Of a DNA stretch of 64,000 nucleotides, positions 18,137 through 26,548 are shown piece by piece (within the stretch, counting starts at the first letter, position 1; every line of letters begins with the position of its first letter). The notes beneath the pieces were generated by a model, which ran no database searches, was not told the DNA's origin, and was given only the letters and a program-made list of their open reading frames with translations. The position numbers and the translations under genes were made by a program. Origin of the DNA: Oscillospiraceae bacterium (lineage in GTDB: Bacteria; Bacillota; Clostridia; Oscillospirales; Acutalibacteraceae); contig SVPV01000003.1 of NCBI GenBank assembly GCA_015065725.1, positions 49,295-113,294 on the forward strand. Direction: 5' to 3'.

Positions 18137-19996
18137 ATGAATAAAAACTTTAATAGCAAAAATTTAGAGGTTGTTGATTTTTTAACCAAAGAAACCTTTT
18201 ATGATAGAGAACTTTGGGCTAAATTTGTAAATCAATTCCGTTTTCGTGACGATAATACTAACCTTGGTTGGCGTGGTGAGTATTGGGGTAAATCTATGCG
18301 AGGGGCTGCTATGATTTGCAGTTACTCAAACGATGAAAAACTCTATGAAATTTTAACCGAAACGGTTAGAGATATGCTTACCACTCAAGACGAATACGGT
18401 AGATTTGCTAGTTACGATATTGAAAAAGAATATCACGACTGGGATGTATGGTGCAGAAAATATGTACTTTTAGGCTTTTTGTATTACTATGATATATGCA
18501 AAGACGACGCCTTAAAAAAAGAAATAATAGAAGCCCTTTGCAAGCACGCTGATTATATTTTAAGCACCGTTGGTGATGATGAGGGGAAATTAAAAATTAA
18601 CGAAACCTCACATGTACACTATGGTATGAACTCCTCCTCTATTTTAGAGCCAATTGTAAAACTATATAACATTACAAAAGAACAAAAATATTTTGACTTC
18701 GCAACACATATTGTAAATTGCGGCGGTGCTAGAAAGATTAATATTTTCGAACTTGCTTATAAAAATGAATTAGCACCCTATGAGTATGGTATTACCAAAG
18801 CTTATGAGCTAATGTCCTGTTTTGAAGGTCTTTGCGAATATTACTATGTAACGGGTGAAGAAAAATACAAAACTGCAGCAATAAATTTCGGCAAACGGCT
18901 AATTGAAACCGATGTAACTGTTATCGGTTGCAGCGGCACCACACACGAGTTGTTAGATTTTTCTGCTATGAGACAAACTGTACCATATGATAACGGACAG
19001 CAAGAAACTTGTGTTACTGTCACTTGGATGAAGCTTTGCGATAAACTATATAAGCTATCGGGTGAAGCAATTTTTGCGGAAGAAATCGAAAGGTCATACT
19101 ACAATGCATATTTAGGTGCAGTAAATGACCAGAAAAAAGTATCTAATGATAGGTGTTTTATTAGTTACAGTTCTTTATGTGGTATTAAAGAAGCAGTACC
19201 CTCCTTCCTACCGTTTGACAGCTACAGTCCCTTACTTGTCGGAAAACGCGGCATAAAAACCGGCGGTGCACAAATGCTTCGCGACGGCACATACTTCGGT
19301 TGCTGTGCTTGTATTGCAGGTGCAGGAGTTGGCTCTTTTATAAATTCTTCGGTTGTTAAAAATGAAAGCACTGTTATAATCAATCAATTTATAAACGGCA
19401 AAGTGTCTGACGAGAATTTTAATATTAATATTACTACCGACTATCCTAAAAACGAAACGGTTAATTTTGTTTTTGATACCAAAAAAGATACAATAATTAA
19501 GGTTAGAATTCCGTCTTGGTCTAAAGATACTAAAATCAAGGCTGATTTCGATTATCAAATTAATGACGGCTATTTAGTTGCTAACTTAAATGTTGGAAAA
19601 TATAATTTAAAAATTGATTTCGACTTTAGCGTGTATGCTACATATCCAAAAAAATGGTCCGAAACCACAATTTATACCGAAATTAAAATACCTGAATTTG
19701 AATATGTTGGTACAAAAATCAAGTACTCACCAGAACAGGATAATTATGTTTGTCTTACAAGAGGTCCGCTTGTATTAGGTGCTGACTCAAGACTTGATAA
19801 GGATATTAATTCTGTATTTTCGCCGCTTATCAAGGACGGGAAAGCGATTTCCGTTGATTCTAATAAGGCTAATTTCCCTGTTGATGTGTGTCAAGAAATC
19901 ACCGCAGAAGACGGCACAACCTTTACCCTTGTGGACTATAAATCTTGCGGCAGAGATTGGGAAAGTTACATCTGTGCATGGCTTAAAACAAAATAA
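18137..19996 (+). CDS. Beta-L-arabinofuranosidase, GH127 (DUF1680) type
   Basis: Predicted to release terminal beta-linked L-arabinofuranose from plant glycans or glycopeptides. The 619-residue protein has no signal peptide, so it should act in the cytoplasm on imported oligosaccharides. An (alpha/alpha)6-type N-terminal region carries E290-x-C292 in QQETCVTVTW, and YFGCCACIAGAG places C389/C390 together. These match the Glu and three Cys that bind zinc in characterised GH127 enzymes, one of the cysteines being the nucleophile. The C-terminus is beta-rich. ATG follows AGAGGAG. No arabinose catabolic genes are next to it; galK downstream is convergent. Confidence 0.88.
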   Translation: MNKNFNSKNLEVVDFLTKETFYDRELWAKFVNQFRFRDDNTNLGWRGEYWGKSMRGAAMICSYSNDEKLYEILTETVRDMLTTQDEYGRFASYDIEKEYHDWDVWCRKYVLLGFLYYYDICKDDALKKEIIEALCKHADYILSTVGDDEGKLKINETSHVHYGMNSSSILEPIVKLYNITKEQKYFDFATHIVNCGGARKINIFELAYKNELAPYEYGITKAYELMSCFEGLCEYYYVTGEEKYKTAAINFGKRLIETDVTVIGCSGTTHELLDFSAMRQTVPYDNGQQETCVTVTWMKLCDKLYKLSGEAIFAEEIERSYYNAYLGAVNDQKKVSNDRCFISYSSLCGIKEAVPSFLPFDSYSPLLVGKRGIKTGGAQMLRDGTYFGCCACIAGAGVGSFINSSVVKNESTVIINQFINGKVSDENFNINITTDYPKNETVNFVFDTKKDTIIKVRIPSWSKDTKIKADFDYQINDGYLVANLNVGKYNLKIDFDFSVYATYPKKWSETTIYTEIKIPEFEYVGTKIKYSPEQDNYVCLTRGPLVLGADSRLDKDINSVFSPLIKDGKAISVDSNKANFPVDVCQEITAEDGTTFTLVDYKSCGRDWESYICAWLKTK

Positions 19997-20010
19997 TAAA
20001 TTAGAAGCAA

Positions 20011-20048
20011 AAAAAAATCAGCGATAGTTTTATATCGCTGATTTTTTT
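20011..20048. terminator. Bidirectional terminator between the GH127 gene and galK
   Basis: A 16-bp stem (20011-20026 with 20033-20048), loop of six, with A-run on the left and T-run on the right, so it can serve both convergent genes. Confidence 0.9.
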
Positions 20049-20069
20049 AATTTCAATCAAATATAAAGT

Positions 20070-21338
20070 TTAAAACTCGTATCCGCCAACTTTTCTAACC
20101 TTTAATGGAATACAACTACCCTCACCGAAAACAGCTTCTATCATAGTTTTGTATTCGCTAAATCTCTCGGTTGGTATGTAGGCTTGTATAGTACCGGCGA
20201 AACCGCCGCCGTGTACACGGCAAGCACCATCATTACCCAAAAAATCTTGTGTTAAAGCAATTGCTAGACACAATGACTGTTCTTTAATATTAGTGTTAGA
20301 ATATAAATTTTGAAGAAATTTGTAGGATGAATCACCAGACTTGTTTACGTTGTTTAAAAATTCGGCAAAATTATTGTCGTTTAATGCTATACGTTGCTTT
20401 AAAACTCTTTGTTGCTCGCTAAAGAAGTGCAAAGCACGAAGTATAGCACGTTCGCCGTATTTTTTACGCAAAACAGGGATTGCCTTTTTAAACTCTGATT
20501 CATTAGCATCGCGTAAAAATTCAACACCAAGCTCATTGCTAATCGCTTTACATTCAAGCGTAATATCCGCATAATCTTGGGTTAAATTTGCATGACTGCC
20601 ACCCGTATCAACAACACAAAGCTGATACCCCGAATTATCAAAATCATACTTTAGCTTTTCTACTATAGGCATACTTGGATTATTAAAATCAACGTAAATA
20701 AAACCGCCTGTAGCACTTGAAATTTGGTCTAAAAGACCGCAAGGCTTACCGAAATATTCACGTTCTGCAAACTGTGAATAGATTGCTAAATCAGTAGTGT
20801 TAACTTTTTTATCGTTATAAATATTGTTAATAATATTTGCAACCAACACCTCAAAAGCAGCAGACGAAGAAAGTCCCGAGCCTTTTAAAACATTTGAAGT
20901 GGTATAGGCATCAAATCCGCCAATTTTATATCCATTTTTATTAAAAGCAGCGGCAACGCCCCTAATAATTGCGGCAGAACGTCCCTTTTCATTTGACTTT
21001 GGCTCTAAAGCCGACAGTTCAACCGTATCCATTGAGTAGCCTTCTGATTTTATACGAATAACATTATCGTTATTAGCACTAACAACCGCTATAACGTCTA
21101 AATCAATGCTGGCACCTATAATACTGCCGTGCTGATGGTCGGTATGATTACCGCCAATTTCACTGCGTCCAGGAGCAGTGAAAAGACGTAAATTATCACG
21201 CTCACCAAAAATTCCAACAAAGGATTCAACGGCTTTCAAATAACGTGTAGAAGCCGTCTCACTTTCACCGTAAAGATAAATAAAATCTTTATTATATTCT
21301 CCGTTTGAAATTTTATTTTTTAATTCATTTGTATTCAT
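20070..21338 (-). CDS. galK: Galactokinase
   Basis: Phosphorylates galactose at C1, entry to the Leloir pathway. The 422-residue GHMP kinase has the galactokinase signature GRSEIGGNHTDH (57-68), the ATP-binding GSGLSSSAAFEVL, and the C-terminal GGGFAGTIQ. I choose ATG at 21336-21338: GGTGG lies 5 bases upstream, whereas a GTG three codons earlier overlaps that ribosome site. It lies 12 bases after ackA and is probably cotranscribed. No galT or galE is seen in the window. Confidence 0.96.
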   Translation of the reverse strand: MNTNELKNKISNGEYNKDFIYLYGESETASTRYLKAVESFVGIFGERDNLRLFTAPGRSEIGGNHTDHQHGSIIGASIDLDVIAVVSANNDNVIRIKSEGYSMDTVELSALEPKSNEKGRSAAIIRGVAAAFNKNGYKIGGFDAYTTSNVLKGSGLSSSAAFEVLVANIINNIYNDKKVNTTDLAIYSQFAEREYFGKPCGLLDQISSATGGFIYVDFNNPSMPIVEKLKYDFDNSGYQLCVVDTGGSHANLTQDYADITLECKAISNELGVEFLRDANESEFKKAIPVLRKKYGERAILRALHFFSEQQRVLKQRIALNDNNFAEFLNNVNKSGDSSYKFLQNLYSNTNIKEQSLCLAIALTQDFLGNDGACRVHGGGFAGTIQAYIPTERFSEYKTMIEAVFGEGSCIPLKVRKVGGYEF

Positions 21339-21350
21339 ATATTCCACCGA

Positions 21351-22547
21351 TTATTTTGAAATAATAGCTAATGTATCCCTTGCAATAGCGAGTTCTTCAT
21401 TAGTTGGAATTACATAGACATCAACCGCACTGTCATCGGTGGAAATTTTTATTTCCTTACCTCTTTCAGCGTTCTTTGTCGGATCAATTTTTAAGCCTAA
21501 ATAGGTAAGACTTTCGCATACTTCGGCACGTAATGCAGAATCGTTTTCGCCAATACCACCTGTAAATGCAATAGCATTAACACCGTTCATTGCGGCAATA
21601 TATGAGCCTACGAACTTTATAATTTGATAACGCTGCATATCTATTGCAAGACTAGCTCTTTCATTTCCTGCTTGGGCAGCAGAGTGAACATCACGATTAT
21701 CGTTAGATACGCCTGAAACACCTAAAATTCCCGACTTCTTATTACAAATTGAATTAATATCTTCAGGGGAAAGATTTTCTTTTGCAGCAATATAGGTTAA
21801 AACTGAAGGGTCTAGTGTACCTGTACGTGTACCCATCATAAAGCCATCAAGCGGAGTAAAGCCCATAGATGTATCAAAACACTTACCGTCCTTAATGGCA
21901 GTAATTGAGCAACCATTTCCAAGATGGCAAGTGATGATTTTTTCAGATTTTGATTTATCACCAATAATATCAATAAGACGCTCACTTACATATTTATGAG
22001 AAGTACCGTGTGCACCGTATTTACGTACGCCGTATTTCTCAAAATATTCGTAAGGTAACGGATATACATATACTTTTGGTTGCATTGTTTGGTGGAAAGA
22101 TGTATCAAAAACAGCCACCTGAGGAACATCCTTACCAAACGCTTTTATACAGGCTTTTATACCTAAAACGTTAGCAGGATTGTGAAGCGGTGCTAATTCG
22201 CTTAAATCTTCAATATCTTTTAAAACCTCATCGGTAATTAAGCAAGATTTATCATAAATGCTGCCACCCTGTACAACACGGTGACCGATAGCAGAAATCT
22301 CATCAAAAGAATCAATTACCTTCGCTTCACTCTTTGTGAGTGCATAAATTACAGCCTCAAATGCCTCAAGATGTGTAGGCATATCAGTATCAGCCGTATA
22401 TACCGTACCATTATTTGCTTTGTGCGTAATAGTACCCGTAACACCAATTCTTTCACACAAACCTTTTGCTAAAACAGAACCGTTTTCCATATCAATCAGC
22501 TGATATTTTAATGATGAACTACCCGCATTTACTACAAAAATTTTCAT
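21351..22547 (-). CDS. ackA: Acetate kinase
   Basis: Interconverts acetyl phosphate + ADP and acetate + ATP, the main ATP-yielding step of acetate fermentation. The 398-residue protein starts MKIFVVNAGSSSLKYQL and has CHLGNGCSITAIKDGK, GTRTGTLDP and AFTGGIGEND, all family hallmarks. ATG follows AAAGGAG, with a promoter at 22613-22641. The usual partner pta is not here; galK follows instead. Confidence 0.98.
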   Translation of the reverse strand: MKIFVVNAGSSSLKYQLIDMENGSVLAKGLCERIGVTGTITHKANNGTVYTADTDMPTHLEAFEAVIYALTKSEAKVIDSFDEISAIGHRVVQGGSIYDKSCLITDEVLKDIEDLSELAPLHNPANVLGIKACIKAFGKDVPQVAVFDTSFHQTMQPKVYVYPLPYEYFEKYGVRKYGAHGTSHKYVSERLIDIIGDKSKSEKIITCHLGNGCSITAIKDGKCFDTSMGFTPLDGFMMGTRTGTLDPSVLTYIAAKENLSPEDINSICNKKSGILGVSGVSNDNRDVHSAAQAGNERASLAIDMQRYQIIKFVGSYIAAMNGVNAIAFTGGIGENDSALRAEVCESLTYLGLKIDPTKNAERGKEIKISTDDSAVDVYVIPTNEELAIARDTLAIISK

Positions 22548-22612
22548 TTCATATTCTCCTTTAACAGTTGAAAACTAAAATACATTATGATAAAATATCA
22601 TATAACTAATAT

Positions 22613-22641
22613 ATAATACTTCATTTTATTTGATTTTTCAA
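22613..22641 (-). promoter_or_regulatory. Sigma-A promoter for ackA-galK
   Basis: TTGAAA (22636-22641), 17-base spacer, TATTAT (22613-22618), about 66 bases before the ackA start. The divergent tmcAL starts only 27 bases beyond the -35. Confidence 0.65.
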
Positions 22642-22667
22642 GCATATTTTGAGAATTGGAGGCGTTT

Positions 22668-23843
22668 ATGAGCGTTGTAGGCATAATTGCAGAATTTAAC
22701 CCCTTACATTCGGGACACAAACTATTAATTGATACCGCAAAAAAAAGCGGAAATACCGTAGTTTCTGTGATTAGCGGAAATTTTGTGCAACGCGGTGACA
22801 CCGCTATTATACCTAAACAAAAGCGTGCAGAAATGGCTCTTAAAGCAGGCGTAGATGTTGTTGCCGAGTTGCCTGTTTTATGGTCTATGTCAACCGCACA
22901 AAACTTTGCTTTAGGCGGCGTTTTTGAGCTTGCTTCACTTGGTTGCGATGAAATAATTTTCGGTAGCGAATCGAGCGATATAAACGCTCTTGTAAATGCG
23001 GCAGATATGTTAATGTCTGACGAATTTTCAAACTTACTTGCCGAACAATTAAAATCCGGTGTAACCTTTGTAGTAGCCAGACAGGCCGCCGCAAAAGAAC
23101 TAGGTGTATCAGAAGAGCTTTTACGCGGTGCAAATAACAATTTAGGAATTGAATATATATGTGCTGCAAAAAAACTTAATCTCGATATAAAATTCAACAC
23201 AATTAAACGTATAGGGGCACAACACGATTCTATTGATACCGACGGAAATTTTGTTTCATCCTCCCTGCTTCGTGAAAAAATCAAACTTGGCGAGTATGGA
23301 TTTGCAGAAAAATTTATGCCCATAGCTTTAAGAGGAATTTTACGACAAGAGATTGTATCTGATATAAAAAGGCTCGATAACGCAATACTTTCGCATCTGC
23401 GAAGAATGAATAAGGAGGATTTTAAAAAACTTCCTGACATTAGTGAAGGTATTGAAAATAAGTTGTTTTTCTCGGTAAAAACCGCAGAAAGCTTTGATGA
23501 TTTATGTCAATCCGTAAAATCTAAGCGTTATACTCTTGCACGTATAAGGAGATTAGTCTTATCGGCATTCCTTGATTTTGACAACCAATTCTTTTTAAAG
23601 ACACCGCCTTATGTTCGTGTATTAGGTATTAGTGAAATGGGTGCAACCCATCTAAAAGAAATCAGTAATAAAAACGATATGGACACGCCAATAATAACCC
23701 GTGCTTCACAAATAAAAGATTTAGACCAAAACGCACAAAAAGTATTTAAAACTGAGGACAAAGCCACAAATTTGTATAACCTTTCACTAGGAAAAATTGC
23801 CGAATGTTCAAGTGAATATACATTAAAATTTTTAAAATATTAA
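22668..23843 (+). CDS. tmcAL: tRNA(Met) cytidine acetate ligase
   Basis: Uses ATP and acetate to make N4-acetylcytidine at the wobble base of elongator tRNA-Met (known for Bacillus TmcAL/YlbM). The 391-residue protein has the nucleotidyltransferase motif GIIAEFNPLHSGH at its N-terminus with the HxGH signature, SGNFVQRGD soon after, and a C-terminal domain of the usual length. ATG at 22668-22670 follows TTGGAGG; a TTG four codons earlier lies inside the ribosome site. It is divergent from ackA, whose product is the same acetate pool. Confidence 0.94.
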   Translation: MSVVGIIAEFNPLHSGHKLLIDTAKKSGNTVVSVISGNFVQRGDTAIIPKQKRAEMALKAGVDVVAELPVLWSMSTAQNFALGGVFELASLGCDEIIFGSESSDINALVNAADMLMSDEFSNLLAEQLKSGVTFVVARQAAAKELGVSEELLRGANNNLGIEYICAAKKLNLDIKFNTIKRIGAQHDSIDTDGNFVSSSLLREKIKLGEYGFAEKFMPIALRGILRQEIVSDIKRLDNAILSHLRRMNKEDFKKLPDISEGIENKLFFSVKTAESFDDLCQSVKSKRYTLARIRRLVLSAFLDFDNQFFLKTPPYVRVLGISEMGATHLKEISNKNDMDTPIITRASQIKDLDQNAQKVFKTEDKATNLYNLSLGKIAECSSEYTLKFLKY

Positions 23844-23861
23844 AAACAGTCATTGACTATA

Positions 23862-23904
23862 AAAACGAAAAGCACCAACCACAAGGATTGGTGCTTTTCG
23901 TTTT
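23862..23904. terminator. Bidirectional terminator after tmcAL and the tRNA-Gly element
   Basis: A perfect 17-bp stem (23862-23878 with 23888-23904) and 9-base loop. T-rich ends lie on both sides, so it can stop tmcAL transcripts rightward and readthrough from tRNA-Gly leftward. Confidence 0.85.
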
Positions 23905-24039
23905 GGAGCGGGTAATGGTATTGTGGCACTATGGTGCCACTCGCCTCGCATACGCTCGTTGCCACGTCAGCAAAAACAGTCCACCGGACTGTTTTCTTCC
24001 GCAAACTAAAGTTTGCTCCCTCCTTGTTCGATTCCCATC
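23904..24039 (-). repeat. tRNA-Gly-associated palindromic element with tRNA 3'-end copy
   Basis: Read leftward from the tRNA terminator. First is an exact 14-base reverse complement (24026-24039) of the tRNA-Gly T-arm (24098-24111). Next come perfect palindromes at 24001-24016 (7-bp arms) and 23973-23995 (10-bp arms, 3-base loop), a GCG-rich core at about 23941-23968, and a third palindrome at 23923-23940. Last is a copy of the tRNA 3' end at 23904-23918 including CCA, imperfect further in. The 244-base gap between tmcAL and the tRNA holds only this and two terminators. The same plan occurs after tRNA-Ser. No transposase is encoded. Confidence 0.75.
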
Positions 24040-24049
24040 CATACAAAGA

Positions 24050-24087
24050 AAAAGAGAAGTCGTACCAAAAGGCACAACTTCTCTTTT
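24050..24087 (-). terminator. Terminator of tRNA-Gly
   Basis: An 11-bp stem (24050-24060 with 24077-24087) starting right after the tRNA CCA, with T-rich sequence beyond it on the minus strand. Confidence 0.85.
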
Positions 24088-24162
24088 TGGAGCGGGTGAT
24101 GGGAATCGAACCCACACGACCAGCTTGGAAGGCTGGGATTCTAGCCATTGAACTACACCCGC
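24088..24162 (-). tRNA. tRNA-Gly (anticodon TCC)
   Basis: A full cloverleaf on the minus strand. The acceptor stem pairs 5' GCGGGTG with 3' CACCCGC; the anticodon loop CTTCCAA gives TCC, reading GGA/GGG codons; the T-loop is TTCGATT. The discriminator is T and CCA is encoded (24088-24090). A terminator follows at once. Confidence 0.97.
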
Positions 24163-24178
24163 ACAAAGACCGAATATT

Positions 24179-24207
24179 ATATTAGCATAATCTCGGCCCT
24201 AAGTCAA
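24179..24207 (-). promoter_or_regulatory. Promoter for tRNA-Gly
   Basis: TTGACT (24202-24207), 17-base spacer, TAATAT (24179-24184). A TATAAT overlaps this at 24176-24181 but gives a 20-base spacer. The -10 lies about 16 bases before the tRNA 5' end. Confidence 0.6.
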
Positions 24208-24236
24208 TAGTTTTTTTAAAGATTTTTTAATAGAAT

Positions 24237-26525
24237 TTAATTTTTAGATATATTAATTTTTTTGTCGGCAGTTAGCTTAATCTCATTAATTTTTGCATCG
24301 GCGTTATCTATAATAAGGTCAACCACTATATCTTCTATCTCCTTGCGGATAAGCGAACGAAGCTCACGTGCCCCTGCTTTTGCACCCTCTGCCTTTTCTG
24401 CTAGGTAGCTACAAACGGTATTATTAAAGGTAAGCTCTATTCCCTTTTCAAGCATAGCGTCTTTAAGCTCATTTAACATAAGCTTTGCAATTTTTTCAAG
24501 AGACTGCTTATCCAACGGTCCAAAAACTACAATCTCATCAACACGTGCAATAAATTCGGGGCGTAAGAATTCCTTTAAAGCTTTTAGGGCTTTATCTCGC
24601 GAAGCCTCCTCTTTGGTTTTGCCAAATCCCATAAGATTTTCGGCATGGTCGCTACCAGCATTAGAGGTCATAACAATAATTGTGTTTTCAAAGTTTACTA
24701 TTCTTCCCTGTGCATCGGTTACCCTACCGTCATCAAGAATTTGAAGCAGAATATTAAGCACATCTGGGTGTGCTTTTTCAATTTCGTCAAGCAAAATTAC
24801 GCTATAAGGTTTACGGCGTACCTTTTCGGTAAGCTGACCTGCCTCATCATAGCCGACATATCCGGGAGGAGCACCAATAAGACGTGAAACAGAATGTTTT
24901 TCCATAAACTCTGACATATCAAGTCTTATCATAGTTTCGGGGGTTGAAAATAGCAGTTCGGACAAGTCCTTAACAAGCTGTGTTTTACCAACACCTGTAG
25001 GTCCTACAAATATAAATGATGCAGGGCGATGTACGGTATTTGTCTGAACTCTTGAACGTTTAACGGCAGCAGTAACCAAACGCACTGCCTCTTTTTGACC
25101 GATAATTTTCTCATTAAGTGAGTCTTCAAGATTAGCGAGTTTTTTAAGGTCACTTTCCTCGACCTTTGAAGCAGGAATCCCCGTCCACAATTCAATTACC
25201 TTTGCAATATCCTTATCGGTAACTGTATTATTAGATGCAGGCTCATAAAGTGCCTCTGCCTGTGCTTTATACATTTCAATGTCTGCTTTTACCAATGCTA
25301 AACGCTCATAATCAGGATTATCAACATCTGCCTCTAATTCTTCAAGCAATTTTTTCGAGTCAGAAATACCCTTATTTGCAATATACAAATCATCAATAGC
25401 TTTATTCTCAAGGCTAGCACATGCACAAGCCTCATCAAGCAAGTCAATAGCTTTATCGGGTAGAAATCTATCGGTTACATAACGCTCGGAAAGATTTACA
25501 ACCTTACGTATAATGCTATCGGGAATTTTTACGCCGTGGTAACCCTCATAATAGCCCTTTACGCCCATTAGTACCTCTACGGTTTCCTCAATAGAAGGCT
25601 CTTCAACGGTTATAGGTTGGAAACGTCGTTCAAGTGCGGCATCCTTTTCGATATACTTTCTATATTCTTTAAAGGTTGTAGCACCTATTACTTGAATTTC
25701 ACCGCGTGACAAGGCGGGTTTTAGTATATTAGCGGCGTTCATTGAACCCTCAGCAGAGTCGCCCGCACCTACAAGATTATGAATTTCATCTATAAACAGA
25801 ATTACGTTGCCTGCCCCTTTAACCTCGTCAACAAGACCTTTAACACGGCTTTCAAACTGTCCTCTAAACTGTGTGCCTGCAACAAGTCCTGTAAGGTCTA
25901 ACAGGTATATTTCCTTATCTAAAAGTCTTGCAGGTGCTGTACCCTGTGCGATTTTAAGTGCCAAACCTTCGGCAATAGCGGTTTTGCCGACACCCGGCTC
26001 ACCTATAAGACAAGGGTTGTTTTTTGAACGGCGTGAGAGTATCTGTATAGTTCTATAAAGTTCCCTTTCCCTACCGATTATAACGTCAAGCTTGCCCTGT
26101 CTTGCCCTATCGGTCAGATTAATACAATACTGCTCGGTAAATCTTTTTTTCTTTTTATCCTTTTTAGGCTTTTTATCGTTGGATTTTTCATCCGTCTTAC
26201 CGTCAGACTTTTCTTCGCTCTTATTTTTAGGACCGCCGAAAATACCGTTCAAGAAAGGAAAAGCAGGTGCAGTTCCCAAATCAAAGGTTTCGTCATTAAG
26301 CTCAGAATCCTCATCCATAAACGACATAGCCTCCATAAGCTGTTCGTTCATCATTTCAATATCATCATCGGTGATATTCATTTTTTCTAGCATAGCATCA
26401 ACCTGTTTAAGACCCAAATCCTTAGCACAAGAAAGGCAATAACCCATAGGCTCGGAATTAGCGTTCATAGGGTCAGCCAAAAATACAACAGCAGGTCTTT
26501 GCTTGCATTTGGAACACATTTTCAT
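24237..26525 (-). CDS. Clp-family AAA+ ATPase (ClpC-like) with N-terminal zinc finger
   Basis: Hexameric unfoldase expected to feed ClpP. The 762-residue protein has two AAA+ modules: Walker A GEPGVGKT near 175 and GPTGVGKT near 500, plus DEIHNLVGAG and LLDEIEKAHPDVLN. Instead of the usual Clp_N repeats, the N-terminus holds a Cys4 zinc finger (CSKCKQRP ... CLSCAKDLG, residues 4-40) like that of McsA, then an acidic/Lys-rich linker (about 85-125). The finger could serve as substrate or adaptor site (inference). It is the last gene of the ruvC operon. No ctsR, mcsA or mcsB is nearby. Confidence 0.92.
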   Translation of the reverse strand: MKMCSKCKQRPAVVFLADPMNANSEPMGYCLSCAKDLGLKQVDAMLEKMNITDDDIEMMNEQLMEAMSFMDEDSELNDETFDLGTAPAFPFLNGIFGGPKNKSEEKSDGKTDEKSNDKKPKKDKKKKRFTEQYCINLTDRARQGKLDVIIGRERELYRTIQILSRRSKNNPCLIGEPGVGKTAIAEGLALKIAQGTAPARLLDKEIYLLDLTGLVAGTQFRGQFESRVKGLVDEVKGAGNVILFIDEIHNLVGAGDSAEGSMNAANILKPALSRGEIQVIGATTFKEYRKYIEKDAALERRFQPITVEEPSIEETVEVLMGVKGYYEGYHGVKIPDSIIRKVVNLSERYVTDRFLPDKAIDLLDEACACASLENKAIDDLYIANKGISDSKKLLEELEADVDNPDYERLALVKADIEMYKAQAEALYEPASNNTVTDKDIAKVIELWTGIPASKVEESDLKKLANLEDSLNEKIIGQKEAVRLVTAAVKRSRVQTNTVHRPASFIFVGPTGVGKTQLVKDLSELLFSTPETMIRLDMSEFMEKHSVSRLIGAPPGYVGYDEAGQLTEKVRRKPYSVILLDEIEKAHPDVLNILLQILDDGRVTDAQGRIVNFENTIIVMTSNAGSDHAENLMGFGKTKEEASRDKALKALKEFLRPEFIARVDEIVVFGPLDKQSLEKIAKLMLNELKDAMLEKGIELTFNNTVCSYLAEKAEGAKAGARELRSLIRKEIEDIVVDLIIDNADAKINEIKLTADKKINISKN

Positions 26526-26548
26526 TTAAAGAATCTCCTTAATTTCTA

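Noticed and set aside
23840..24185. Several overlapping reading frames on both strands around tRNA-Gly
   Set aside because: They read through the tRNA, two terminators and palindromes. Peptides such as ERVMGIEPTRPAWKAG are translations of the antisense of tRNA-Gly, not proteins.
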